Part shown: piece by piece, positions 43,069 through 53,695 of the stretch
Position numbering within the stretch: position 1 is the first letter of the stretch
Layout: the number at the start of each line of letters is the position of its first letter
Assembly: GCA_905147135.1 (NCBI GenBank)
Contig: LR990050.1
Coordinates: 7,810,001 to 7,874,000, forward strand
Source of the DNA: Blastobasis lacticolella
Lineage: Eukaryota > Arthropoda > Insecta > Lepidoptera > Blastobasidae
Direction: 5' to 3'
Length of the DNA: 64,000 nucleotides
Notes under the pieces: model-generated
What the model saw: only the letters and a program-made list of their open reading frames with translations
The model's database searches: none
Told to the model about the DNA's origin: nothing
Program-made: the position numbers and the translations under genes

Positions 43069-45420
43069 CTGCCGAGAACAAACTAACTGTCTCGGAACAA
43101 GCTTTAATAAAAAAGTAACAAGTAGAAGTAGGAAAGATGGTGATCCGAATTCCTCCCTCAAAATAGCCCATCAGCTCGTTTGTCACTGAGCAGCATAAAT
43201 TTTTTTAAATAATAAGCGGAGGCAGCGCAAAACAAAATAGGCCGAGGTAAATGCCAGAAACCAGGGGAAAACGCACCACGTACTTACACAAATTAATTTA
43301 TTAAAAATAGACCGAATTTGTCAACGACTAATAAAGGTAATCTAGGTAGTAATAGTAGGTTATACACCAAGGGAAAAGCAGTTCATTACATCATAGGCGC
43401 CTTATTAGACCCTGAGCGTAGCGAAGGACTCTAGAGTTAACTTCGTTGAAGTTATGTAGAGTCCTGAGTCAAGTGAGAGGTTAAAGCCGCCCAAGACTAA
43501 GACAGCTTTATTTCAGAGGTGAAAACTCTTCTTTACATACCATCTGTGAGACAATAAATCAAACAATAACAGCGTCTGATTTAACAAACTATTTAAGTCA
43601 ATGTCGCTACATGTCACGTAGCGTAAAATTCGAATCTTTGGAGTATTGAGATCTCTGGGGTATGCCTAAGCCCAGCAATGGGCGTCTTCCGGCTGATATA
43701 ATGTTTTAAAAATTTAACGTTTTAACCCAAGATTTTAAACAAAAATTTAACCCAAGCTAGTATTACTAAAAAAAATTATTTAATAATAAATATTGTTAAG
43801 AATTCAATAAACCACATATCTACTTATTTACGTAAGTACTTATCTTACTAAATTTGAACAATAACTTCAGATATTCGAACAGGTAGGTGTTATTATTAAG
43901 TCTATATGACGGTGTGATCTAATTTATTAGGTTTAATTAGTAATCGGTAAATTAGTTATCTCTGACCTAGTTAAGAAACCTACAGCTACTCAAGGAAACT
44001 CAAACAAATAATTGACAACTATAGACAAGATTGCTTATTGCACAATTGTTGGAGTACATAAAATATTTAAGCGTGCATAAAGTGCGTTTTACTAATTAGG
44101 AGACAGACATATTTTTGGATAAAAGTTGAAGCAAAGCCATTATCTTTCATGCTAAACCAGAATGAAATATAATAAAAATAAGAATATTACTCAACTAGTA
44201 TGTACTTGTGTTATGTAGGTAGTAAAGAGAAGCCTTGTGTACACAAGTGGTTGCAATATAATAATTGGTTTGGTATGTTGATTGCATATCCAGGTTAAAT
44301 CAGAATACCTAGTCCAACTTCGGCTGCATCGTCACTTACCACCAAGTAAAATGGCGGTCAATTGGCGGCTTTTTTTAATAATAAAAAATGTAGAGCACAG
44401 TTCGCGATCTTCTAGCAAAATGATTATCCTCAGTGACAATGGGTACTTCTTTGGAAGGAAATAAAATAAACGTTTCTCCTAACTATTACAATATTTAAAA
44501 GTACATGCCATTAATCGTTTTATTTGGTTTACAAGTGATCAAAATTAAGTTATGTAGAGTTAACAAATGTTTTATGGCTTGCCTCAAGCCATAGCCAAGA
44601 GGCAAAATTAGAAGACGGCGTAAGTCAATTTTTTAATAACTCGCGTTAAACACAGTAGGAGAAAAGAAACTTCTCTATTTTGGGAGAGCATTCGAGTCGA
44701 GGGAGCGCCGACCGGTCGTGACCTCGTCTTAGTCACCTGATTCTCCTGCAAGATCTTTAAATACCTTCCCAAACAATTTCCAGTCTACTATTTTAAATAA
44801 AGATTATTGATTATATTCTACATTACCATAATTATACATAGAAAAAGGAGTAGGTGCAGACTGAGTGAAGAGTAAGTGTAAGATTAGGGTAATGGTAGGG
44901 TGTTTACGCCCATTACAATGCATGTAGTGTGTTTAAATTATTACAAGTGTTTTAGTTAACGTTTCGATCGCTAGATGGCGCTAATTTATTTCGACTCCAT
45001 GGTATTTGGGCCCTTGTTACTTGAATAAAAGGTTCTTCGGGCCGGATTTAAACCAGCGGAGTATGGGTATCATTGTAGAGACCACATTGTTCCACTATGC
45101 TTTTTATTTATTTATTTGATTGTCTTTTATAACTTTCATCACAACCATTTCATACATAGGAAATACTGCGAATTTACACCTAGTTGGATGGATAAAATAA
45201 AGGATTGATGTACTATTTTATGTACTTATTTTACTTGAAAGGTAATTTGGGTAATCTCTCGATTTACTTACTTATTCGATCTAAAACACAGTTTTGAACT
45301 AAAAACGCGGGGAACCGCAGTAACTGTAGAATCACCATTTTGTAATGGAGACTTTAGTAACTTCTTAATTGAAACAGGTTACAAGTTACAATAGTTATCG
45401 TTCAGTCACCAATTATAATT

Positions 45421-45637
45421 CTTGATACCAAGGGGTATGCATGTGCTCGTTATAAGAAACAATTTTTACCATATACTCTCAGATATAAACCATACAACCA
45501 TATAACTCTGAAATAGTCAGCTGTTTCATACATTTTGTTGATGAAACAGATGACTTTTTTCGCAATTTCAGAGTTGGTGCCATAGTAAAAATTTGTTTTT
45601 CATTACTAGCATATGCATACCCCTTGGTATCAACGAC
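45421..45637. mobile_element. Hairpin MITE with about 100-bp inverted arms
   Basis: Left arm TTGATACCAAGGGGTATGCA and right arm TGCATACCCCTTGGTATCAA are perfect outer inverted repeats. Matching continues inward with gaps (AATTTTTACCAT / ATAGTAAAAATT, ACTCTGAAAT / ATTTCAGAGT, CTGTTTCAT / ATGAAACAG), so almost the whole unit folds as one hairpin. It is non-coding and no target duplication is obvious. Confidence 0.75.
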
Positions 45638-45704
45638 AATATGACCATTGACAGCAAATAAGTGCACCTGTGCCATTCCCATGGACTTACCACCCATTCC
45701 GCAC

Positions 45705-45990
45705 CTTAATTACGCACCTGAAAATTATTAATGCTCTCGCGCCCGAAGGCCCGGGGTCCGCCTTGACCATGATCCAGGATTTGGCAGATCAGGTAATTAT
45801 AGTGGAGCGACCGCCACCTGATCTCCGTGACCATGTTAACATCCCTGTTCCATCCCTGTCTCCCACCTGACCACATTGGATCATGGTTACACATTCAGAC
45901 GCCTGAGTGTGTACGATGTTTTCCCTCACTGTAAGTGCATCGGTTAATGATCAACAAACAAATGATCAACTGTACATAACTCAGAAAAGA
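45705..45990 (-). mobile_element. SINE family 2, reverse-oriented copy
   Basis: The reverse complement reads CATTAACCGATGCACTTAC and GAATGTGTAACCATGATCCA, matching 42282-42575, and it includes CCCCGGGCCTTCGGGCGCGA as in the fragment at 9455-9610. The tRNA-like head is lost. Confidence 0.65.
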
Positions 45991-46029
45991 GTCGCCGAAT
46001 ACAGGAATACAGGCCGGACAAAGTGTAAG

Positions 46030-46740
46030 GGGGAGTTAAATCCATCGCCTCGATAAGAAGAAAAGAGTCATTGGTACATGACGGTCGTGGTATACGAACC
46101 TACGCTTACGAATCGGACCCCTTAGCCGACGCTCTGCACGAACGCATCTGAAAATTAGTACTTGCAACCGTAGACGTAGCCACACATTCCCATAAGCAAT
46201 AAGTGTCTGCGCCAAACTTCTAGTCGTTATCGGGTGCGCGCGAGTGGCTCGATAAGCCGAGCCGCAGTCCGCGCAGCGCCCGCGCACAGCCGCTCGCGCC
46301 GCCGCCGCGTGCACTCGCGCGTTACCGAACAACACGCTATTATACAACTGATATGTGCAAGGATCGCAGCCGGCAAGTGTTTAGTAAACAGACACGTCGA
46401 CAGGATTGCTTCGTTGGCTTCACGTGCTGCTGAGCGGGTGACGAGTTCTATTGGTGAGGCTTCGGTTGTTTATTATTTATTTACAAAGTTTATGTGTTGT
46501 TTTTTTGTTTGTGAAGGTACCTAGCAACAATTTGTCGGCGCGTTTCTGAATTGAATTCATTGACATATTTGTTTATTGATAGCAAACGTTTCGCGCGACT
46601 GTTGCTGGCGAGGCTATTAACCGATTTCGCTATTTGCGCCGGCGGCGCGAGGCTAACGAAATAAAAATAACGCCGTAGCGCCCGTTAGCGGCGCGGGCGG
46701 CCGTTATCGCGGCGTCTTTGTTTATTCGTTGTAATGACGG
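46030..46740. promoter_or_regulatory. CpG-rich island, probable promoter and first exon
   Basis: CpG density is strongly raised (runs such as CGCGCGAGTGGCTCGATAAG, GCCGCCGCCGCGTGCACTCG and GCGCCGGCGGCGCGAGGC) against AT-rich surroundings. Donor-like sites on the plus strand (TTG|GTGAGG at 46454 and GAAG|GTACCT at 46517) would suit a non-coding first exon of the transporter, whose first coding exon starts with only four untranslated bases after an acceptor. It is also upstream of gene C on the other strand. The promoter role is inferred. Confidence 0.5.
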
Positions 46741-47755
46741 ACAATCGTTAGTTAGATTGTTGGAGTTTTCGGTCAATTAACCATTATTGTTCACGTTGGG
46801 TTATATAATGATGTTTGGTCTTACCGTGTCGGAATAAAGCAAACTCGCGATTCATGGTTTCTTATACGTACCTATAAGGTTTGTGTAGATATTTAGGTTT
46901 CCTAAGAATCAATATTTCACAGATATTTACGCCATTAAGTCATTACAGTCAGTTCACCAACTAGTAAATAATATCAAAAGTTAAATTGTCGAACGATAGC
47001 TATGTCAATTGCTAATTTGAAAAGATAAAACAGTAAAAATAAATGTTTATTATATCAGATAAATGATAGCAACATTGTATTGTATTTATATTAAAGACAT
47101 TGGTCGCCCCCGGTTCCGCTTCACTCACTTTCAGCACATTCAATTTTCCCTCGCGGTTTTTAGTTTTTCCATACCATTAGACATCTAACATTATCTAACC
47201 TAAATGTACACCAAAAATTTAAAAACACAATTTTTAGATTTCCAATAAAGATTACAGTTTGATACTGTAATCTTTAAAGCACATTCCAAACGAAACAACG
47301 GATTAATCGTGGCTGTAATAAAAGTTAAGTGGGTATAATGTTATCCCGACGTTTCCATCAATTTACAGTTGCCATGTTCACCACCACACCACCCAGGCAC
47401 ATATATGAACTAACCCGGGTCTACTATAATAAATACTGATCAAAACATCGGGATCAAATTCAAATTCCTATCCTTATTTCTCGTATTTAAAACTGTCTCT
47501 CTGTTTCCGTCTGCGTCGGCCGCTTTCACGACTATACCACTCAACCTATTTTGATATAATTCGGTGTGGAGATAGATTAGCACCTGAAGATGAAAACAGG
47601 TTACTTTTTACTCCTCGCAACCTTGCATGATATAGGTACCATAGTCAGAAAGCTAGAGACCTAGCGACAAATAAAAATTGCGATTAAGAGGTTAAAAGTT
47701 GTTACGTTACGAATTTCTGGACATCACGGATAAACAGAACAGAATACTTAATGAG

Positions 47756-48308
47756 TAGGCTGGCCATCTGTCCTGTATTTTACAGGACGTCCCGTATTTC
47801 TGCTGTCATTTTGGCTGTGTCCTGTATTTTAATAAGAAACACGTTCAAACGACAAATATTTTTTCATAGCAAGCTTTTATCGCGCGTTCTCTACGATCAG
47901 TCAGAGTTTTTGTCAAGACTAGTCAAACAAGCCTAAACTCGATGGGTTTACCATGCGTAGTTTACTAGTTCCTATGGCCATGGTATCATAATATTACATT
48001 GTCACTGAACTTACATACGTGTGCAAAATTTCAGCTCAATCGGAAACCGGGAAATGGGTCCAATTTAATTTGCAAGATTTTATTACGAACAGACATGGGG
48101 ACATGTGAAACTAAAAGCTTGTGAAATACAGAACCATACACGGCGTTGATGGTATCTATGTCATAAACAACAACCATTTTTATTGTGATTTTAAATATAA
48201 GTTAATAAACACATGATATGTCCGCGTTATCCCATATTTTTTTCCTTAAATACTGTAATTATAACAAATGTCCTGTTGCTAATTGTGCACACAGGGTTGG
48301 TCACCCTA
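47756..48308. mobile_element. Second hAT-like non-autonomous element
   Basis: Ends TAGGCTGGCCATCTGTCCTG and, reversed, TAGGGTGACCAACCCTGTG are imperfect inverted repeats. TTAATGAG (47748-47755) and CTAATGAG (48309-48316) flank it, a near-perfect 8-bp target duplication. The interior is non-coding and contains a common dispersed repeat at about 47985-48120 (GCAAAATTTCAGCTCAATCG). Confidence 0.65.
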
Positions 48309-48649
48309 CTAATGAGATAAGTACCAAATTACGTAAATATCTACGTACATCCAACTTTATCTATTTATAATATTAGTTTAGTTGCCTAGTCCAATATTCG
48401 TTAGAAGATATGTATCTACACAATCATATTGCATGTTATCGTACTGTACCGATTATAGTTATCACAAGCCTCGTGGAACGATTATCACAAACTTACACTT
48501 AGGTACTGCACAGGTTTTGCATTTATTTACATTAGAAGCATCTGATTTAAATATAAGGACAATGAATAAGAATTAATGTAGGCACTTTGGTACATAATAA
48601 TATGATACCTACACACATTGATTAACGCAATAAAAGGGCGGCTGGGCTG

Positions 48650-48830
48650 GTCTCTAGTACTCTTTAATACTTATAATGTCCGGAAACTGGATGGGTGAAC
48701 GTTTCGTATTTTGAAGCAGGTCGAAATTCGGCACCGCAACGAGCTCACCACTCGTTAGGTGTGCCTCCTACTATGGTTGGCGATGCGAAGGTTGACCAAG
48801 GTTTTCCAATGGGGACTCCTGAGACTAGAC
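48650..48830 (+). mobile_element. LINE 3' remnant (TGTCCGGAAACTGG type)
   Basis: TGTCCGGAAACTGGATGGG, CGTTTCGTATTTTGA and TTAGGTGTGCCTCCTA correspond to the segment at about 52168-52235. It is decayed, without an open frame. Confidence 0.5.
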
Positions 48831-49907
48831 TGCATAGTTAGGGACGCGTGACAGCCTTTAACTAAATCTAGACTGAAACTTTTTAGCTTATATTTAGCTT
48901 AAATTTTAGAAAGTACTGTAAAGTAAATTTCGGTAAAACTCTATTCCTATTGTGTCTGTAACTTCTTGCAACTGCTGTAGTACTTTCGTACCTGCGTTAT
49001 AATATTACGCACCTAATAATTTATAATTGATTTGAATAACATTATAATATAGGTACCATACCTCTACCACCACGCTGTATATAAGCGCGTCTTTTGCGTC
49101 TTTTACGTCGCCCGGACTGGTCACGTCCACAAGACGCCATGTTATTACTTTTTGAGATTTTGACGCAGCTAGCTTCAGCGTAGTTTGAGCTCCGGTGTGA
49201 AGAGCACGCAACGAAAACGCGACGCGGATACATACGCACCGTATTTTGAGCTGCGGTTTGGTCTGTCCTTTATCATTTTTATGTTTTTAACGCGAGCCGG
49301 CACGAACTCGTTCACTCGTAACGGCTGCCACACATTTGTTTTCTCTGACCTTTCTAATTTCACATAACTCGACTCGATTCTGTATAATGCATAATTATAC
49401 AGGGTAGGTAAATAGAAGCGCACCGCAGTGTTAGATCACCCTTTGGCCAGGTGAGTAATAGAGCCCGGCGATGTATGTCAGATTATCAAAACGACAGATT
49501 CTGAGGTAGTCAGTAGATCAGGTCAGACATTTGTTCAGTCAGCGACACATTTCCAGGAAATTAAATTGATTGCGTGGCTGGGACATGGCCAGTAAAGGCT
49601 GGATCACATAAAGGCTCCCGGCCTCGGGCTCTCGCCTTTTTCTCCAAACTGACAGGACTGACAGTTTTACGACAACAACCATAGCCTCCTTCATCTTACA
49701 AGCCATGCGCAGAAGTTTGACAACGTCGCATTTTTCAATTTTAGTGAACCTGAAAATTACAGTAAAATATCGTCGCGGTCGTCGTCGTTCAATGTTATTA
49801 GTTATTTAAGTGATGAAGTATATAAATAAGTATATACATTAGTTCGATAATATGAAATTGGATAGATTTCTGCACTATTTACATATCTACCTATTTGCAA
49901 TTGTATT

Positions 49908-50145
49908 ATACTGATATTATAAATGCGAAATATAATGTGTGTTTCGCCTTGTACGTAATGGATGTTTGTTACTTCTTCATGCAAAAACGACTGAACGGAT
50001 TTTAATGAAATAGCATATAGCCCCGAATAACATATATGCTATAATTTATTCCGATATTTATTGTGATTTTCGCGGGAACGGGTCCGGAACATTATAGTCG
50101 AATTTTATGTGGACGCAGTCGCGGCCACAAGCTATTATGAAATAA
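49908..50145 (+). repeat. Dispersed 'TATAAATGCGAAA' repeat
   Basis: ACTGATATTATAAATGCGAA opens it and AACGACTGAACGGATTTTAA follows, as at 15284-15430 and 35735-35900. The end with TGGACGCAGTCGCGGCCACA is typical of the full-length form in Lepidoptera. Confidence 0.6.
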
Positions 50146-50944
50146 AATAATCTTTGACAGCCAAAATATTACCTAATTTATTAAATATTAGATAAAATAC
50201 CTTTTAAACAGTATTATTTAAGTACCTAAGTATATAAAAACTAACTACTTACTTACTTATTGTACCTACCTACTTTTTCAACGCTTCCATCGTCGTGGAT
50301 AATCAAAGATCGTGGTTTAAAGTATTTGTGATAACTTTCACAGTGCGAAAATGTTTGCTACACACAAAAGAACCTTCGTTTAGACTCCAGTATGCTTGGG
50401 GAATAGCAAAAGTCCATTTGTTTAATAGAATTATATCTTTTGAAAAGCAAAACATCGGCACAGATTCTTTCCCATTTTTAAGGTTTAATCATAATTTTAC
50501 TAGCATTTTTCAAATGCAACAACGCCTTTGTATCTGCTAGAGAAAGATTACGATTATAAAACAGAATTTGATTAATGAAATAAGTAAAAATCTAACAACA
50601 GAAATGGTCAAGGGTTGTTTTTCAAAAATCGTATTTATTCAATTTTAGCACAATTATACATATATTTACTTTTATTTACCTTCGTAGATGGTCCATACAA
50701 ACGCGTTATTTTACAGTTTTATCAATATATTTTTAATTTATCGTCATAAAATTCATAATTTTCGCGCACATTGACATGTAAACAATGAGTAAATCGGTTC
50801 ACAGCGACGTTGCCGTTCCGTGCTACAGCATGGCTTGTAAGATGAAGGAGGCTATGCAACAACCCTACTGTTAAACTTCGCCCACAATAACCGATAATTG
50901 CTGCTTTTTTTTTCAATAATATATCGCTAATTTTAAATTAATAG

Positions 50945-51030
50945 ATGTCGTACGTTCGCCACTGCGAGTCACATTACATCAAATCACGCGTCGTCGGAAG
51001 TTCATTACGTTACATCGAATCGTGATATTT
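50945..51030. repeat. CGAAT-motif repeat, copy 2
   Basis: TTCGCCACTGCGAGTCACAT and ACGTTACATCGAATCGTGAT match 51880-52010 directly and 33040-33275 in reverse. Confidence 0.6.
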
Positions 51031-51466
51031 GTAAAAACCGTTACAAACAAAATTATGTTATGCTGTCCGAAACTAGCTCTTACTGATATAGTTATAAGAC
51101 CTCAACTATAACGGAACCCTATTCACGCGAGTCCAACTCGCACCCGTTTTACCTTTTTTTAGTGCGGCGACGTATGACTTGGGTAATGTACTCGTACGAG
51201 TATTTAAAAAATTACTAGTACTCTAATAGTAAGAACTTATTTTTTAAATTTTAAATATTTATTGCAAAATAATTTAATACCTACTTAGTAACATCGTGTA
51301 AGCGTCCCACCGTAACAAGACACTTGTGCGTGGATAAATTGCATGTCAACAAAGTGTCAAAGACGTCAACTTGAACGATATCTCTGCCTAATATTGACGC
51401 CCAGATGATTATAATTTTATTTCGACGTTATCTACACTTATAAATATTTAACGATATATTTTTTTT

Positions 51467-51688
51467 GGCCGTGTGGTGTCCGGCAGAGTAGAATAGCATT
51501 TGCAAATGTCATACAAGGCAGCTAATATTTTCGAAGCAAAAGATCTAGACAGACCTACGCAGACAAGGTTGAAAAATTGGCAGCAGTGTTTTCCATTGTT
51601 ATATTTATAACACTGCGATCTCCAACCAGCCTGCCGAGCCCGAGCCCTAAGTCCAGCAGTAGACTATTATAGGCTGTGATTGTGATGA
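51467..51688 (+). repeat. SINE-like dispersed repeat, copy 6 of 6
   Basis: GGCCGTGTGGTGTCCGGCAG, GTTTTCCATTGTTATATTTA and CTGCGATCTCCAACCAGCCT are kept; part of the 3' third is deleted (GCCGAGCCCGAGCCCTAAGT). Confidence 0.75.
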
Positions 51689-51879
51689 AGTTTGTATAAG
51701 TTTGGAGATAATCTTAGAAACCAATGAACCGATTTTAAAAATACTTAATAAAATGATGTATTAAAAAAAATTATTGTATTAAATGGAGTAAGAAATAAAA
51801 TGCTGACCATATAAATAGATAATATAAGGTATCAAATCGAAACACTTAATTCAAAAACGTTTCGAAAGGATAGTGTGAT

Positions 51880-52010
51880 ACACGACGTCGAATTCGTTAC
51901 ATCAAATCACGCATCGTCAAAAATTCGCCACTGCGAATCACGTTACATCGAATGCACGTCACATCGAATGCGTTTTACCTCAAAACACGTTACGCCGAAA
52001 TCACCTCGTT
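51880..52010. repeat. CGAAT-motif repeat, copy 3
   Basis: The block contains GACGTCGAATTCGTTACATC, TTCGCCACTGCGAATCACGT, CATCGAATGCACGTCACATC and GAATGCGTTTTACCTC: the same short motif several times in a row with changing spacing. Confidence 0.6.
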
Positions 52011-52059
52011 CGAAAGAACGCATTATATAAGTACTATTGGCAAAACTAAACGAGAATGG

Positions 52060-52560
52060 CCCTTCATCATCATCATCTAAGCCTTCCCGGCTTCTGCTAG
52101 GACGAAGCAAGGTTGACAAAAGTCTACCCCTGGTCAACCAACCTGGCCCGTCGATCAATCAACAGCGTCCGGAAAATGAACGGGTGACCGTTTCGTACTT
52201 TGAGGCTAGTCGAACTGGATAGGTGTGCCTCCTAATACCACGTTGCCAGGAAAAGAGGTAACAATTTGGAAAAGCTGTTGATGACGGGCAAGATGAGCGG
52301 GAAGAGGCCTAGAGGTAGAAGCCCAATGCGCTGGTCAGACCAGATCCGCTCAGCCCCTGGACACATCGGTATGCGATGCCATGCTGCCAAAGATAGAGTG
52401 AGCTGGTGCAAGATAGTCCACGACAAAGTCTCCCGAAGAGGCCACGACCCTCAGCATTGCGGATAGGATATACGACGCAAGGAGGAGATTATACTCTATA
52501 ACTATTGTATACGTACAAAGGACCAAGTTAGAGTTCAAGTGCGGAAAGAGGAGCCCATTA
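52060..52560 (+). mobile_element. RTE/BovB-like LINE 3' end
   Basis: The plus frame at 52266-52466 reads MEKLLMTGKMSGKRPRGRSP then MRWSDQ and later VSRRGHDPQ, ending in a stop. This is the Arg-rich 'GkxxGkRpRGRPxxRW' segment at the end of RTE-type ORFs. No reverse transcriptase is left. Confidence 0.7.
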
Positions 52561-53458
52561 ACCTAAACCTAACCTATAACTATTGTAACAAAGTTTATTC
52601 TCGCTTTAATTACTTGAGTTTCCTACTTCACGCGAATCCGTCTCTAATATGTGACACGAGCTGTTAATGTCAGTTAATTGCATCGCCGTTATCGCGTCGT
52701 TAAATTAGTCTCAGTTCGCCCCGTGGCCCAAGCGCTACCCCGAGATTATTGATAACGTAAAGTAACTGTGTGTGCTTACTTAAATAGCCTTCGTCATGAA
52801 GATATAGGCAGTATTGGTTGCGTATTTTTTTGTTGATAAGATAGTTTTAAATATAATACATATTGTATAACGTGACAGACCGACTTGGCGACCACCTACT
52901 TGAGTATCACTTGCTAATTCACTGATTATTAAATTGGCATCGAACTTTTTTTATTTTAAACTCGCCAGCTATTTGACAGAGCGTCACGCGATTTAAAGTT
53001 TTGTATTTTTTAAAACAGTACCAGTTCTTTAACCACACAATATGTCACAACACTCTACAAGTAATAAATATACGAAACATGAACCTTATTAGAACGAGCC
53101 CGTGGAATGTATAGTATATGGCACAGCAACAATATACAATTACGATAATCATTGTAATCACGAAGACAATGCATGACAGCCAATTTTCTTTGTTCTCGTA
53201 GATAAATAAAAATAGACCATTGTTAACTAAATGTCTGTCGACTGAACATTTAGGAAGTCGGTTGACATGAACTCTCGTAAAGGCAAAGAGCGCATTGCGT
53301 CCGAACCGAGTGCATATTCCGTCAAAAACTTGACTTCCCAATGATGACGCCTCATATTACGAAGTTTGATTACGAATACTGTCAAAATTCAATAGTTACA
53401 TTAAAATTAGATCGTTTTCTTACTACGCGAGAATTTAAACTTCACGAACTATTGAAAA

Positions 53459-53695
53459 GTCGACCTGAGTGGTTCACTTGGATAACATGTCTGCCACGGG
53501 TTGTTTCGGGTTCGATTCCCGGTCGGGCAGAAATTGAAATAATTTTAATTTCTGTTACGGGTCTGTAATAAGTATGTATTTAAAACATATAAAAGTAGTT
53601 TATCAGTTTCTGGCACCTCACAAGCTTTGCTTACTGTGGGGCTAGATAGCGCTGTGTGAATTGTCCAAGCATGTTTATTTTATTTAATACTTGAA
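53459..53695 (+). mobile_element. tRNA-derived SINE, family 1, copy 2
   Basis: GACCTGAGTGGTTCACTTGG opens it, and the B-box GGGTTCGATTCCCGGTCGGG is canonical. The body (TTTTAATTTCTGTTACGGGT) and tail (GGGGCTAGATAGCGCTGTG) match 34343-34575. The A-box region is altered, so I call it a SINE, not a tRNA gene. Confidence 0.85.

Larger units (their letters stand above)
43069..46029. other. No further gene recognised, apart from listed repeats
   Basis: AT-rich sequence without convincing exons. The repeats in it are the hairpin MITE at 45421-45637, the SINE family 2 copy at 45705-45990 and a small fragment at about 44310-44350. A palindromic stem (GGACTCTA ... TAGAGTCC) occurs at about 43428-43468. 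Confidence 0.4.
48831..51466. other. No gene recognised; repeats only
   Basis: No exon-like segment was found that could be linked to the transporter. Known items are the dispersed repeat at 49908-50145 (TATTATAAATGCGAAATATA, AAACGACTGAACGGATTTTA) and the CGAAT-motif repeat at 50945-51030. A GC-richer patch at about 49150-49330 has no splice or start evidence. Confidence 0.4.

Noticed and set aside
43428..43468. Palindromic stem GGACTCTA...TAGAGTCC
   Set aside because: Too short and isolated to call a mobile element; no repeat of it was noticed in the window.
46234..46524. Open frame in the CpG island
   Set aside because: Ala/Arg-rich translation typical of random GC-rich DNA, no family resemblance; better explained as promoter and non-coding exon.
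53505..53530. Possible tRNA gene (perfect B-box)
   Set aside because: No proper A-box or cloverleaf, and the same head with a shared 3' body recurs at 34343-34575, so it is a SINE.
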